Assembly (NCBI GenBank): GCA_964504305.1
Contig: CAZDEB010000006.1
Location: forward strand, 148,985 to 212,984
DNA: 64,000 nt
Direction: 5' to 3'
From: UBA11606 sp964504305
Lineage (GTDB): Bacteria; Actinomycetota; Acidimicrobiia; Acidimicrobiales; Aldehydirespiratoraceae
Each line of letters opens with the position of its first letter. Positions within the stretch are counted from its first letter, which is position 1. Positions 8,119 through 15,348 of the stretch are shown piece after piece. Below the pieces are notes generated by a model. It was given only the letters and a program-made list of their open reading frames with translations, had not been told where the DNA came from and did no database searches. The translations under genes were made by a program, and so were the position numbers.

Positions 8119-9287
8119 GCATGGAGTTGTAACACGCGCGCCCCGGCAGCAGGCGAAACCGGCAGGAACGCTGGAGGATCCGATGCCGGTTGGGCGGCCG
8201 GTGGCGTGTATCGGCTCGCCATGTGAGCGACGAAGCTATCGACCATGTTGGTGTGCACGAGTGCAATCGCCGCGCCGGCGAATCCTCCACCGGTCATGCG
8301 GGCCCCGACACAACCGGGCCCGCTAGAGGCAACATCGACAATTTTGTCGAGCGCCGGGCCAGACACTTCAAAGTCGTCTCTGAGCGAAGCGTGACTCTCG
8401 TGCATCAGCTTCCCGAACAACTCGATGTTGTTGTCGGCGGCGGCTTGGGCCGCGTCGAGGGTGCGCTGGTTTTCGGTGATCACGTGGCGGGCTTTGGCCC
8501 GGTCGCCGGGGTCGAGGTCGGCGGCGCCGAGCAGGCCAAGGGTGGCGTCGCGCAACGCCGCCACACCGAGAGTGTCGGCAACCCGCTCACAAGCGCGGCG
8601 GCGTGCCGCGTACTCGGAGTCGACGAGTCCGCGGCGGGTACCGGTGTCGAGGATGACGACTGTGGCCCCTTCGACGAGTCTGACCGGTCGGCTGCTGAGG
8701 TCTCGACAGTCGATCAGGCTCGCGTGGCCCGCTTGGCCGGTGGCACAAATGAGTTGATCCATGATCCCCGATGGCACCCCGATGATCGTGTTCTCGACGT
8801 GCTGGCCCATTTGGGCCATCTCGATGGGCGGTATCGAGTGATCAGCCAACGTTGCGATCACCAACCCGGCTGCCATTTCGAGGGCGGCCGACGACGACAG
8901 TGACGATCCGGGGATGTCGCTGACCACGGTGGCGTTCCATCCCGACGTGATTACACCGCTTGCCGCGATGGTCGAATCCATGCCGTGGAGGTACCGCGCC
9001 CAGCCGGGCGACCGGCGTGCGTCGCTGTCCAGGTCGGTTTCGACCGTGCCGAACCGTTCCGAGTCGGCCACCAACCGGCGGTCGGTGCGTCGACTCGCAG
9101 CGATGACGGTCCCGTGACCGATAGCCATCGGAAGCACGAACCCGGCGTTGTAATCGGTGTGATCGCCGATCAGGTTGACTCGCCCAGGGGCCACCGCCAC
9201 CACGTCGACCGGGGCCGCGAACCGATCGTGGTGAAGCTGTACCGCCCGATCCCCGAGCGGGTGTGCGGACTGCGGGTTGCGGTTCAC
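8115..9287 (-). CDS. galK: Galactokinase (GHMP kinase family)
   Basis: 390 aa, the usual length of galactokinase, which phosphorylates galactose at C1 in the Leloir pathway. Motifs are VAVAPGRVNLIGDHTDYNAG near residue 30, the ATP-binding GSSLSSSAALEMA, PSGIMDQ with the catalytic Asp, and the third GHMP motif RMTGGGFAGAAI. In the first motif the usual NLIGEH has Asp instead of Glu, a conservative change. GTG 9287 is chosen because it overlaps the DCC gene stop as GTGA; a longer frame exists but is low-complexity read-through of that gene. No galT or galE lies next to it, so the physiological substrate could be another sugar. Confidence 0.87.
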   Translation of the reverse strand: MNRNPQSAHPLGDRAVQLHHDRFAAPVDVVAVAPGRVNLIGDHTDYNAGFVLPMAIGHGTVIAASRRTDRRLVADSERFGTVETDLDSDARRSPGWARYLHGMDSTIAASGVITSGWNATVVSDIPGSSLSSSAALEMAAGLVIATLADHSIPPIEMAQMGQHVENTIIGVPSGIMDQLICATGQAGHASLIDCRDLSSRPVRLVEGATVVILDTGTRRGLVDSEYAARRRACERVADTLGVAALRDATLGLLGAADLDPGDRAKARHVITENQRTLDAAQAAADNNIELFGKLMHESHASLRDDFEVSGPALDKIVDVASSGPGCVGARMTGGGFAGAAIALVHTNMVDSFVAHMASRYTPPAAQPASDPPAFLPVSPAAGARVLQLHA

Positions 9288-9667
9288 GGTCCGAGTCGGC
9301 AGGCCGGGGTGCCGCCGGGCAAGCGATGGCGATACTTGGCAACGAGCGCGTAGACCGCGCCGGCGACCCAACTGGTTGGACGATGCCGCATCAAGAAACC
9401 GACCGGTGACCACATGCCGCCGATCGAACTCAGAGCCTCAGACACCGCGGCATGCCCCCGCGATCGTGTTCCGTCGGCCTCTATCCACCATGCCGCGGTA
9501 GCAACATCGTCGAGCGACAAACCCAGCTCGTCGATATCACACATTTGCCACGCGACCACCAGCTCGTTGCCAACGAGTCTGGCTTCGAACCATCGAGCGC
9601 AAGTCGAACAAAAAGCGCAATCGCCGTCGAACACGAGCCGGTTGATGGGTGCTGCAACTTCGCTCAC
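9284..9667 (-). CDS. DCC-family thiol-disulfide oxidoreductase-like protein (DUF393)
   Basis: 127 aa. The N-terminal NRLVFDGDCAFCSTCARW contains the DGDCxFC-type motif that names the DCC (DUF393) family, with a C-x-x-C-like pair near residues 18-21. The C-terminus SWVAGAVYALVAKYRHRLPG also fits, as does the final Cys. The family is predicted to be thioredoxin-like, but its physiological role is not established. A TAGGCT box 7 nt upstream suggests a leaderless mRNA that begins the run DCC, galK, ATP-grasp, CoA-ligase, all coupled by 4-nt overlaps. Confidence 0.83.
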   Translation of the reverse strand: MSEVAAPINRLVFDGDCAFCSTCARWFEARLVGNELVVAWQMCDIDELGLSLDDVATAAWWIEADGTRSRGHAAVSEALSSIGGMWSPVGFLMRHRPTSWVAGAVYALVAKYRHRLPGGTPACRLGP

Positions 9668-9674
9668 AAAGTCG

Positions 9675-9680
9675 AGCCTA
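9675..9680 (-). promoter_or_regulatory. -10 box TAGGCT, leaderless start of DCC-galK-CoA ligase operon
   Basis: TAGGCT on the minus strand ends 7 nt before GTG 9667. Spacing places the transcription start at or next to the start codon. The downstream four genes are coupled by overlaps and would share this promoter. Confidence 0.55.
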
Positions 9681-9692
9681 CGACCTCGGCGG

Positions 9693-10208
9693 TTAGTGAT
9701 CGAACGGGTCGTTACTGAGGATCTCGGCGGTCACACCGTGCTCAGGATGCGGTGCCGCGCCCTCGAAACCTTGTTGACGCCACGCGTCGTAGACCACGAT
9801 CGATACGGCGTTGGCCAAGTTGAGACTGCGGTTGTTCGGCCGCATCGGGATCAACAGATGGTTCTCGGGCGCGATCAGCTCTTTGGCTTCGTCGGGCAGC
9901 CCCGCCCGTTCGGCGCCGAAAACCAAAACGTCGTCATCACCGAGCCCGGCATCGCAGTACCGCCGAGTAGCCGCTGACGTGAACGCGAAGCGGCGACCCG
10001 GCAGGTCGCCGAGCGTTTGCTCGAGCGAAGAATGAACCCGCACTTCGGCGTGCTCGTGGTAGTCGAGTCCGCCCCGTCGAAGCAAAGCGCTATCGAGGCT
10101 GAATCCCAGCGGTTCGACCAAGTGCAAGGTCGCACCGGTGTTGGCGCACAGGCGAATGATGGCACCGGTGTTCGGTGCTATCTCGGGATGAACCAGGACG
10201 ACATGCAC
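9693..10208 (-). CDS. trmL: tRNA (cytidine(34)-2'-O)-methyltransferase TrmL
   Basis: SPOUT-class methyltransferase, 171 aa, that methylates the 2'-O of the wobble nucleotide in certain leucine tRNAs. The N-terminus HVVLVHPEIAPNTGAIIRLC, the SAM-knot motif LVFGAERAGLP and the C-terminal IPMRPNNRSLNLANAVSIVV are diagnostic. The GTG start at 10208 gives the normal N-terminus and has a TACGAT box 6 nt upstream, consistent with a leaderless message. Neighbours are not functionally linked, although the next gene upstream encodes the small ribosomal protein bL37. Confidence 0.93.
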   Translation of the reverse strand: MHVVLVHPEIAPNTGAIIRLCANTGATLHLVEPLGFSLDSALLRRGGLDYHEHAEVRVHSSLEQTLGDLPGRRFAFTSAATRRYCDAGLGDDDVLVFGAERAGLPDEAKELIAPENHLLIPMRPNNRSLNLANAVSIVVYDAWRQQGFEGAAPHPEHGVTAEILSNDPFDH

Positions 10209-10214
10209 AAGCCG

Positions 10215-10220
10215 ATCGTA
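10215..10220 (-). promoter_or_regulatory. -10 box TACGAT, leaderless start of trmL
   Basis: TACGAT on the minus strand ends 6 nt before GTG 10208. No Shine-Dalgarno sequence is present in the remaining spacer. Confidence 0.5.
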
Positions 10221-10277
10221 GGGCTTGGCGGCGCTATTTGGCGGCGGTCGAAAGACGACAGGCCGCCCGTCGAAAGA

Positions 10278-10367
10278 TCAGCTGTTGCGGCCCATGTTGG
10301 GCTTGCGGCCGTGGTTGGCCTTGGTGCGGCGGATCTTCGCCTTCTTCTTGTTGGTGCGCTTCGACAT
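10278..10367 (-). CDS. Large-subunit ribosomal protein bL37 homologue
   Basis: A 29-residue, extremely basic protein, MSKRTNKKKAKIRRTKANHG followed by RKPNMGRNS. It resembles bL37, the short protein found in structures of the mycobacterial 50S subunit; as recalled, the shared core is an N-terminal KR-rich part followed by KANHG and a basic-PN ending. It is too short for ordinary gene calling. The ATG has no Shine-Dalgarno sequence but a TAGCCT box 8 nt upstream, so translation is probably leaderless. The 70 bp downstream to trmL and the 54 bp upstream hold no other gene. Identity rests on sequence pattern only. Confidence 0.75.
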   Translation of the reverse strand: MSKRTNKKKAKIRRTKANHGRKPNMGRNS

Positions 10368-10375
10368 GGGGAGAG

Positions 10376-10381
10376 AGGCTA
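10376..10381 (-). promoter_or_regulatory. -10 box TAGCCT, leaderless start of bL37 gene
   Basis: TAGCCT on the minus strand is followed by 8 pyrimidines (CTCTCCCC) and then ATG 10367. The absence of any purine-rich ribosome binding site supports a leaderless transcript. Confidence 0.5.
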
Positions 10382-10421
10382 GCGGCGAGGCCGATGGGAG
10401 CCACCCTTGCACTGGGTTCGG

Positions 10422-11267
10422 TCAACTGGTCTCGATCATCGACTCGTATCCCTCACGAAAGCTGGCGTACGCCGGAGCCCAACCCAAGTCCTTCAACTCG
10501 GCGTTGCGGCACCGTTTGCCGTGCACGCGCCCCGCCGGATCGGTGTCGGCCGTCAACTCGACACCGAGTCGGTCGGCCAGCCAGCGCAACACGACGTCGC
10601 GCGGTACGGGCTCGTTGTCGACCGCGATCGCCAGCGGCGGCGGAGCCCCATGAACCGATGCGAGAGCCAACGCCGCGACCAGATCGTCGCGGTGGATTCG
10701 GTTGGTCCAACGATCAGCCGATCCGGTGCTCACCCCCAACCGGCCACTCGTGACGCTGTCGATCAAGTGCGTGCGCCCCGGTCCATAAATACCCGCGGCT
10801 CGGATCACTGTGGTCGGCACCATCTTTGCCAGGCGTTGCTCGCCATCGAGCACCACTTCGGCGGTTCGGGTCTGCGGATTTGGTGGGCTCGAAGCGGTGA
10901 TCCAGCGACCGTCATCGTCGCCATACACGCCTGTAGTCGACACCAGCAAAGCTCGCGCCGGCGGCCGGTCGAGCGCCGCGAGGACATGGCGCGGACCATC
11001 AACGTAGGCCGCGCTGTAGGCCGCACTGTTGTCTGGGACTTCTCGGCGGTCGGGCGCGGCTGCGAACACCACAACATCGAATTCGCCGATTCCGACGAGA
11101 GAGGCCGGGTCGGTGATGTCGCCGACCGCCGCGGTAGCTCCGGCTACGGCGCGACCAGATCGATTTAGCGTGGTGACGGTCAGCCCTGCCTGAGCCAGTA
11201 CTGCGCCGAGAGCGAGGCCGACATCGCCGGCGCCGGCGATCAAGACTCGAGGAGCGGGTTCGGTCAC
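10422..11267 (-). CDS. NAD(P)-dependent sugar epimerase/dehydratase-like protein
   Basis: 281-aa extended short-chain dehydrogenase family protein. The N-terminal Rossmann motif is VLIAGAGDVGLALGAVLAQAG, cofactor-binding VGDITD and VVFAAAPDR follow, and STTGVYGDDDG contains the Ser and Tyr positions of the family. RAAGIYGPGRT and a substrate-domain C-terminus (GKRCRNAELKDLGW) resemble YeeZ/SDR-type epimerases. The GTG start at 11267 is set by the TACGGT box 8 nt upstream. The gene is divergent from the HD-domain gene. Substrate cannot be predicted. Confidence 0.78.
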   Translation of the reverse strand: MTEPAPRVLIAGAGDVGLALGAVLAQAGLTVTTLNRSGRAVAGATAAVGDITDPASLVGIGEFDVVVFAAAPDRREVPDNSAAYSAAYVDGPRHVLAALDRPPARALLVSTTGVYGDDDGRWITASSPPNPQTRTAEVVLDGEQRLAKMVPTTVIRAAGIYGPGRTHLIDSVTSGRLGVSTGSADRWTNRIHRDDLVAALALASVHGAPPPLAIAVDNEPVPRDVVLRWLADRLGVELTADTDPAGRVHGKRCRNAELKDLGWAPAYASFREGYESMIETS

Positions 11268-11275
11268 GACGGCGA

Positions 11276-11281
11276 ACCGTA
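11276..11281 (-). promoter_or_regulatory. -10 box TACGGT, leaderless start of epimerase-like gene
   Basis: TACGGT on the minus strand ends 8 nt before GTG 11267. It is paired with a plus-strand box at 11289-11294, so the 34-bp spacer carries two back-to-back leaderless promoters. Confidence 0.5.
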
Positions 11282-11288
11282 GTTCACC

Positions 11289-11294
11289 TACACT
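11289..11294 (+). promoter_or_regulatory. -10 box TACACT, leaderless start of HD-domain gene
   Basis: TACACT ends 7 nt before ATG 11302. This supports 11302 rather than the in-frame ATG 24 nt further on as the true start. Confidence 0.5.
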
Positions 11295-11301
11295 GCGCGG
11301 T

Positions 11302-11871
11302 ATGCAAGAAGTAGGTTGGACCGAGATGAAGTACGGCACCCGCGCCGATTATCACGGGCTCAACGCCGCCTTCGAAGAACACGCAAGGGGCGCGCTGGTC
11401 GACAACTTGTTCAACCTGTTGGGGCTGCTCAAAGGCCCCAACCTTGGTTATCAATGCGATCGTTATTCGCATTCGCTTCAGTCGGGGACCCGAGCGCTTC
11501 GCAACGGCGAACCGGTCGACTTCGTGGTTGGTGCGCTGCTTCACGACATCGCTGATGGTTTCGCCCCCGAAAATCATTCCGATGCGGCCGCCGCGCTGCT
11601 TGCACCGTATGTAGACGACGAAACCCACTGGGTTATCAAGCACCACGGCATATTCCAGGGCTACTACTACTTCCATCATTTTGATGGCGACCGCGACGCG
11701 CGTGAGCGCTATCAAGATTCGCCGTTTTATGACCGATGCGTCGACTTTTGCGCCGAATACGACCAGAACTGTTTCGACCCCAGCTACGACGTGATGGAAC
11801 TCGAAGAGTTCCGGCCACTGGTCGTCGAAGTGTTCAGTCGGCCCTCACGCGTCGCCGGCGTTGCCTACTAG
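11302..11871 (+). CDS. HD-domain protein, possibly a PhnZ/MIOX-like diiron oxygenase
   Basis: 189-aa HD-domain protein. Metal-ligand candidates occur in the expected order: His in DRYSHSLQSG, the HD pair in VGALLHDIADG, His in ENHSDAAAALL, His pair in WVIKHHGIFQGYYYF and Asp in SPFYDRCVDFC. This layout (Y-x-H, H-D, spaced His, His, Asp) resembles the mixed-valence diiron oxygenases such as PhnZ and myo-inositol oxygenase as well as HD phosphohydrolases. The sequence alone does not decide between them. It ends in a 4-nt tail-to-tail overlap with the PHP gene. Confidence 0.68.
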   Translation: MQEVGWTEMKYGTRADYHGLNAAFEEHARGALVDNLFNLLGLLKGPNLGYQCDRYSHSLQSGTRALRNGEPVDFVVGALLHDIADGFAPENHSDAAAALLAPYVDDETHWVIKHHGIFQGYYYFHHFDGDRDARERYQDSPFYDRCVDFCAEYDQNCFDPSYDVMELEEFRPLVVEVFSRPSRVAGVAY

Positions 11872-12878
11872 CTGTGGCCGGCCGTCCAGGCCAAGAGTTG
11901 ATCGGCGCTCCAAGTATTGATGATGTTTTCGGTTTGCACCCCGCAACGAACCGCCTTGTCGGCCCCGTAGGGCTGCCATTCGAGTTGGCCAGTGGCGTGG
12001 GCATCGGTGTTGATCGCCACCTTGCAGCCCCACTCGACGGCCAGTTCGAGTAGCTCCTCGGGCGGATCTTGACGCTCGGGCCGGCAGTTGATCTCCACCG
12101 CAGTGTCGAACTGGGCACACGCCGCGAACACGATCTCGGGATCGAACTCGCTCGGCGGTCGGCCCCGACCCGTCAGTTTGCGGTTGGTGCAATGACCAAG
12201 GATGTCGGTGTGAGGGCTGGCGATGGCCATCACCATTCGACGAGTCATCTGATCTCGCGCGAGCTTCAGTTTGGAATGAACCGAAGCCACCACCACATCG
12301 AGATCGGCCAGCATCTCGTCGGCCAGATCGAGGGTCCCGTCTTCGAATATGTCGACTTCCATGCCGGTGAGCAAACGAAACGGCGCCAGTTCTTGGTTTA
12401 GAGCGGCAATCTCGTCGATCTGATCGGTAAGGCGCTGTTCGTTCAGGCCGTGAGCGATTGTGAGGCGAGCCGAATGGTCGGTGCACACCATCCATTCGTG
12501 GCCGAGATCAACCGCGGTTGTCGCCATGTCTCGTAGGGGCGCTCCGCCGTCGGACCACGTGGTGTGAGCGTGGCAGTCGCCCTTGATCAAAGCAAGGATC
12601 TCGTCGCCCTGACCGACCGGGATTTGGCTGCGCTGGTCGAGACGAGCCAGGTAGCCGTCGACGGTGTCGCTCAACGCATCGGTGATCACCTCTGCGGTTG
12701 ATTTGCCTATGCCGTCGAGCTCGGTGAGCGTTCCGGCCTTGGCTCGATTCTCGATCTCGGCTGGCCCCAGGTCGACCGCGACATCGATAGCGCGGGCAAA
12801 CGCTCGAACCTTCTGCGGCGCGGCCAACTCGCGGTCGAGATAGTGGATTGCTTGGCGAAGGGCGGTCACCGGCTCCAT
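11868..12878 (-). CDS. PHP-domain metal-dependent phosphoesterase with PolX-like N-terminal HhH region
   Basis: 336 aa. The first ~110 residues resemble the 8-kDa/helix-hairpin-helix part of family X DNA polymerases (AFARAIDVAVDL, LTELDGIGKSTAEVITDAL). Then follows a complete PHP domain: KGDCHAHTTWSDGGAPL, HEWMVCTDHS, LTGMEVDIFEDG, VVASVHSK, HTDILGH and AINTDAHAT supply the metal-binding His and Asp residues. No polymerase palm with paired aspartates is present, so this is a PolX-like protein reduced to HhH plus PHP. ATG 12878 is chosen from the upstream TACGGT box. Possible roles are 3'-phosphatase/exonuclease in DNA repair or histidinol-phosphatase-like activity. Confidence 0.82.
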   Translation of the reverse strand: MEPVTALRQAIHYLDRELAAPQKVRAFARAIDVAVDLGPAEIENRAKAGTLTELDGIGKSTAEVITDALSDTVDGYLARLDQRSQIPVGQGDEILALIKGDCHAHTTWSDGGAPLRDMATTAVDLGHEWMVCTDHSARLTIAHGLNEQRLTDQIDEIAALNQELAPFRLLTGMEVDIFEDGTLDLADEMLADLDVVVASVHSKLKLARDQMTRRMVMAIASPHTDILGHCTNRKLTGRGRPPSEFDPEIVFAACAQFDTAVEINCRPERQDPPEELLELAVEWGCKVAINTDAHATGQLEWQPYGADKAVRCGVQTENIINTWSADQLLAWTAGHS

Positions 12879-12886
12879 GAACGCCG

Positions 12887-12892
12887 ACCGTA
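12887..12892 (-). promoter_or_regulatory. -10 box TACGGT, leaderless start of PHP-domain gene
   Basis: TACGGT on the minus strand ends 8 nt before ATG 12878 and fixes that start over longer in-frame possibilities. Confidence 0.5.
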
Positions 12893-12898
12893 TCGCGG

Positions 12899-13240
12899 CT
12901 AGCTCAACAGCTCGGCGGCATCGATCGACACGAGAACCACCAGCAGGCCGATAATGCCGACATTGATCGCCGTCATTGGCCACTTCCATTTGTGATCGGC
13001 GCGGTGAAAACGTCGGATGCTGACGGCGTTGGCAACAATCGCGGCGAGCCCTATGGGAAGTCCGATCCATGGTCCCGCACCGGTGCCGAAACCGATGATC
13101 GGGAACACAAACGGGATCAGGACGTAGGTGAGGGTGCAGCGGATAGCCGAGACCGCGATTGATTTGGAGAAGGCTCGCTCAGCGTCGACCGGGCGGGTTG
13201 CCGGCGTTGCGGTGCGGTCGGGCGAACTCACTTCGGTCAC
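12899..13240 (-). CDS. Small predicted membrane protein
   Basis: 113 aa from GTG 13240, which lies 8 nt after a TACGGT box. A short polar N-terminus is followed by a hydrophobic segment CTLTYVLIPFVFPIIGFGTG and a second GLPIGLAAIVANAVSI, then a basic loop RRFHRADHKWKW and a third TAINVGIIGLLVVLV. No family is recognised with certainty. It is divergent from ychF and lies 20 bp upstream of the PHP gene in the same direction. Confidence 0.7.
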   Translation of the reverse strand: MTEVSSPDRTATPATRPVDAERAFSKSIAVSAIRCTLTYVLIPFVFPIIGFGTGAGPWIGLPIGLAAIVANAVSIRRFHRADHKWKWPMTAINVGIIGLLVVLVSIDAAELLS

Positions 13241-13248
13241 AAGGCCCA

Positions 13249-13254
13249 ACCGTA
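13249..13254 (-). promoter_or_regulatory. -10 box TACGGT, leaderless start of small membrane protein
   Basis: TACGGT on the minus strand ends 8 nt before GTG 13240. The same 46-bp spacer must also hold the ychF promoter; a plus-strand TAGCCT lies at 13271-13276, 10 nt before the ychF ATG. Confidence 0.5.
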
Positions 13255-13286
13255 TCCTGTGCGACGTCGCTAGCCTCGACTCCGCT

Positions 13287-14360
13287 ATGGAACGATTCGG
13301 GTTCGTCGGGCTCCCCAACGCCGGCAAAAGTTCGCTTTACAACGCGCTGGCGGGTGGTGGCGCACACGCCGCGCCCTATGCGTTTGCCACCACCGACCCC
13401 AATATCGGGGTGGCCAAGGTCCCCGACGATCGCCTCGAGCAGCTGTCGGCAATGAGCGGTAGCAAGAAGCTCATTCATGCTGCGGTGCAGTTCACCGACA
13501 TAGGCGGCCTGGTCGAAGGGGCGAGTCAAGGCGAAGGTCTCGGCAACGCGTTCTTGTCCCACATTCGTGAAGTCGACGCGATCGTGTTCGTGTTGCGGGC
13601 TTTCACCGATGACGACGTGCCGGGACCTTGCGATCCGCTCGAGCACTTGAGAGTCGTGGAGATCGAATTGGCCCTCGCCGACTTGGCTAGCGCCGAGAAG
13701 GCCCTCGACAAGACCACCCGGATGCTCAAGGGCGATCCCGGCCTCAAACCCACCGCGGCGCTGCTAGAGAAAGTTGTCGAACACCTGAGCGACGGCACCC
13801 CGCTGTATCGCGCCGGGCTCAAGGACGACGAGCGGGCCGAGCTCAAAGAGTTCTTCTTTCTCACCAACAAGCCGGTCATGGCCGTGCTCAACATCGGCGA
13901 GGATCAGATCGGTCAAGAAGCCGAGATCGCCGCGCCGGTGCGTGCCGAACTCGATGGTGCCGAAGTGGTTCCCCTTTCGGTCCAGCTCGAAGCCGAAGCA
14001 GCCATGCTTGACGAAGGCGAACGGGCCGAGATGCTCGAAGCGCTGGGCCTTGGCGATGGGGCCGTTCCGCGGTTCCTGACTGGCGCCTATCACATGCTTG
14101 GCCTGCGCACTTATCTCACCACCGGCGAGAAGGAGACCCGCGCCTGGACCTTCCGAGCCGGATATACCGCACCCGAATGCGCGGGAGTGATCCACACCGA
14201 CTTCCAGCGGGGATTCATCCGGGCCGAGACCATCCAGTGGGACGAGTTGGTCGATGCCGGCTCGTGGGCTGCGGCTCGCGAGGTCGGCAAGGTGCGGTCT
14301 GAAGGCAAGGATTATGTGGTTCAAGACGGCGACGTGATGGAGTTCCGTTTCAACGTCTGA
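13287..14360 (+). CDS. ychF: Redox-regulated ATPase/GTPase YchF (OLA1 family)
   Basis: 357-aa Obg-family P-loop NTPase associated with ribosomes and stress responses; YchF proteins prefer ATP. Walker A is GLPNAGKSSLYNAL (residues about 7-20), the switch region is QFTDIGGLVEGASQGEGLGN, and a C-terminal TGS-like domain (YLTTGEKETRAWTFRAG, GVIHTDFQRGFIRAE, QDGDVMEFRFNV) is complete. The start ATG 13287 puts the P-loop at its normal place; an upstream in-frame region is not protein-like. It is divergent from the small membrane protein. Confidence 0.96.
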   Translation: MERFGFVGLPNAGKSSLYNALAGGGAHAAPYAFATTDPNIGVAKVPDDRLEQLSAMSGSKKLIHAAVQFTDIGGLVEGASQGEGLGNAFLSHIREVDAIVFVLRAFTDDDVPGPCDPLEHLRVVEIELALADLASAEKALDKTTRMLKGDPGLKPTAALLEKVVEHLSDGTPLYRAGLKDDERAELKEFFFLTNKPVMAVLNIGEDQIGQEAEIAAPVRAELDGAEVVPLSVQLEAEAAMLDEGERAEMLEALGLGDGAVPRFLTGAYHMLGLRTYLTTGEKETRAWTFRAGYTAPECAGVIHTDFQRGFIRAETIQWDELVDAGSWAAAREVGKVRSEGKDYVVQDGDVMEFRFNV

Positions 14361-14386
14361 ACGTTTTTTCGGCCCGCCGTTTACTC

Positions 14387-14402
14387 CCTGCCGACCGGCA
14401 GG
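14387..14402. repeat. Palindrome upstream of acyl-ACP desaturase
   Basis: CCTGCCG (14387-14393) and CGGCAGG (14396-14402) form an inverted repeat with a 2-nt centre. It lies 27 bp after the ychF stop and 16 bp before the desaturase ATG, next to a TAGGCT box at 14403-14408. It could be an operator for the desaturase gene or, less likely given its tiny loop and lack of U-tract, a terminator for ychF. Confidence 0.5.
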
Positions 14403-14418
14403 TAGGCTGCTGGTCATC

Positions 14419-15339
14419 ATGGTGAACCCCGCTGACGCCCCCATACTCGAAGCGCTCGAATCGACCGCTGAGCGCCTCATCGAGCGCCATATGGCCACCA
14501 CCGTCGAGTGGTTTCCCCACTCGCTGATTCCGTGGGGCCAGGCCCAAGATTACGAAGACGACTTCGAGTGGGACCCAGCCCAAGCCGTTGTTCCCGCCGA
14601 TGTACGTAGCGCTTTGTTCGTAAACGTGTTGACCGAAGACAACTTGCCGTACTACTTCCGTGACATCGAGCGAATGTTCGGCCGAGATGGGGCTTGGGGG
14701 GAGTGGACCCGTCGGTGGACCGCCGAAGAAGGCCGCCACGGCATGGTGATCAACGGCTACTTGATGGCCACACGCGCCATCGACCCAGTCGACCTCGAAC
14801 GCGGGCGCATGGCGCAGGTACAAAGTGGCCAAGTCCCAGAGCCGCCCACCGTTGCCGAGGGACTCGCCTACGTTTCGCTGCAAGAGCTAGCGACCCGCAT
14901 TTCGCATTTCAATACCGGCAACATGCTCGACGATCCCGCCGGCAAAGCAGTGATGAGGCGGGTTGCGGCCGACGAGAACCTGCACTACCTCTTCTACCGT
15001 GATGCCATGCAGGCCATCATCGATATCGACCCTTCGGCAGCGGTTATCGCGATCGAAAAACAGGTCAAGAACTTTGCCATGCCAGGCGTCGGTATCCCCG
15101 GATTTGCCAGCCACGCCAAAGCCATCGCCGAAGCCGGTATCTACGACATCGCTATCCATCACGACAAGATTCTGCAGCCCGTGATCATGCGTGACTGGGC
15201 CATCGAAAAGCTCGAAGGGCTCACCCCCGAAGGCGAAGAAGCTCGACATCGCCTCATCAAGCAAATCGGCCGCATCGGCAAGGTCGGACGCCGCATAACC
15301 TCGCGGCGCGAAGAACGCCAGGCGGCGCTGTTGGTCTAA
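14419..15339 (+). CDS. Acyl-ACP desaturase (ferritin-like diiron)
   Basis: 306-aa soluble diiron desaturase of the plant-type/DesA family that introduces a double bond into acyl-ACP or acyl-CoA. Diiron ligand motifs are present: TAEEGRHGMVINGYL (E-E-x-x-H) in the first half, and AADENLHYLFYRDAM (D-E-x-x-H) in the second, with LTEDNLPYYFRDIERMFG supplying an early Glu. Helical regions dominate and no membrane segments are seen. It begins a plus-strand run with DUF192 and rsmI. A palindrome and a TAGGCT box (14403-14408) precede it. Likely role is membrane-lipid unsaturation. Confidence 0.88.
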   Translation: MVNPADAPILEALESTAERLIERHMATTVEWFPHSLIPWGQAQDYEDDFEWDPAQAVVPADVRSALFVNVLTEDNLPYYFRDIERMFGRDGAWGEWTRRWTAEEGRHGMVINGYLMATRAIDPVDLERGRMAQVQSGQVPEPPTVAEGLAYVSLQELATRISHFNTGNMLDDPAGKAVMRRVAADENLHYLFYRDAMQAIIDIDPSAAVIAIEKQVKNFAMPGVGIPGFASHAKAIAEAGIYDIAIHHDKILQPVIMRDWAIEKLEGLTPEGEEARHRLIKQIGRIGKVGRRITSRREERQAALLV

Positions 15340-15348
15340 GTTCTGGCG

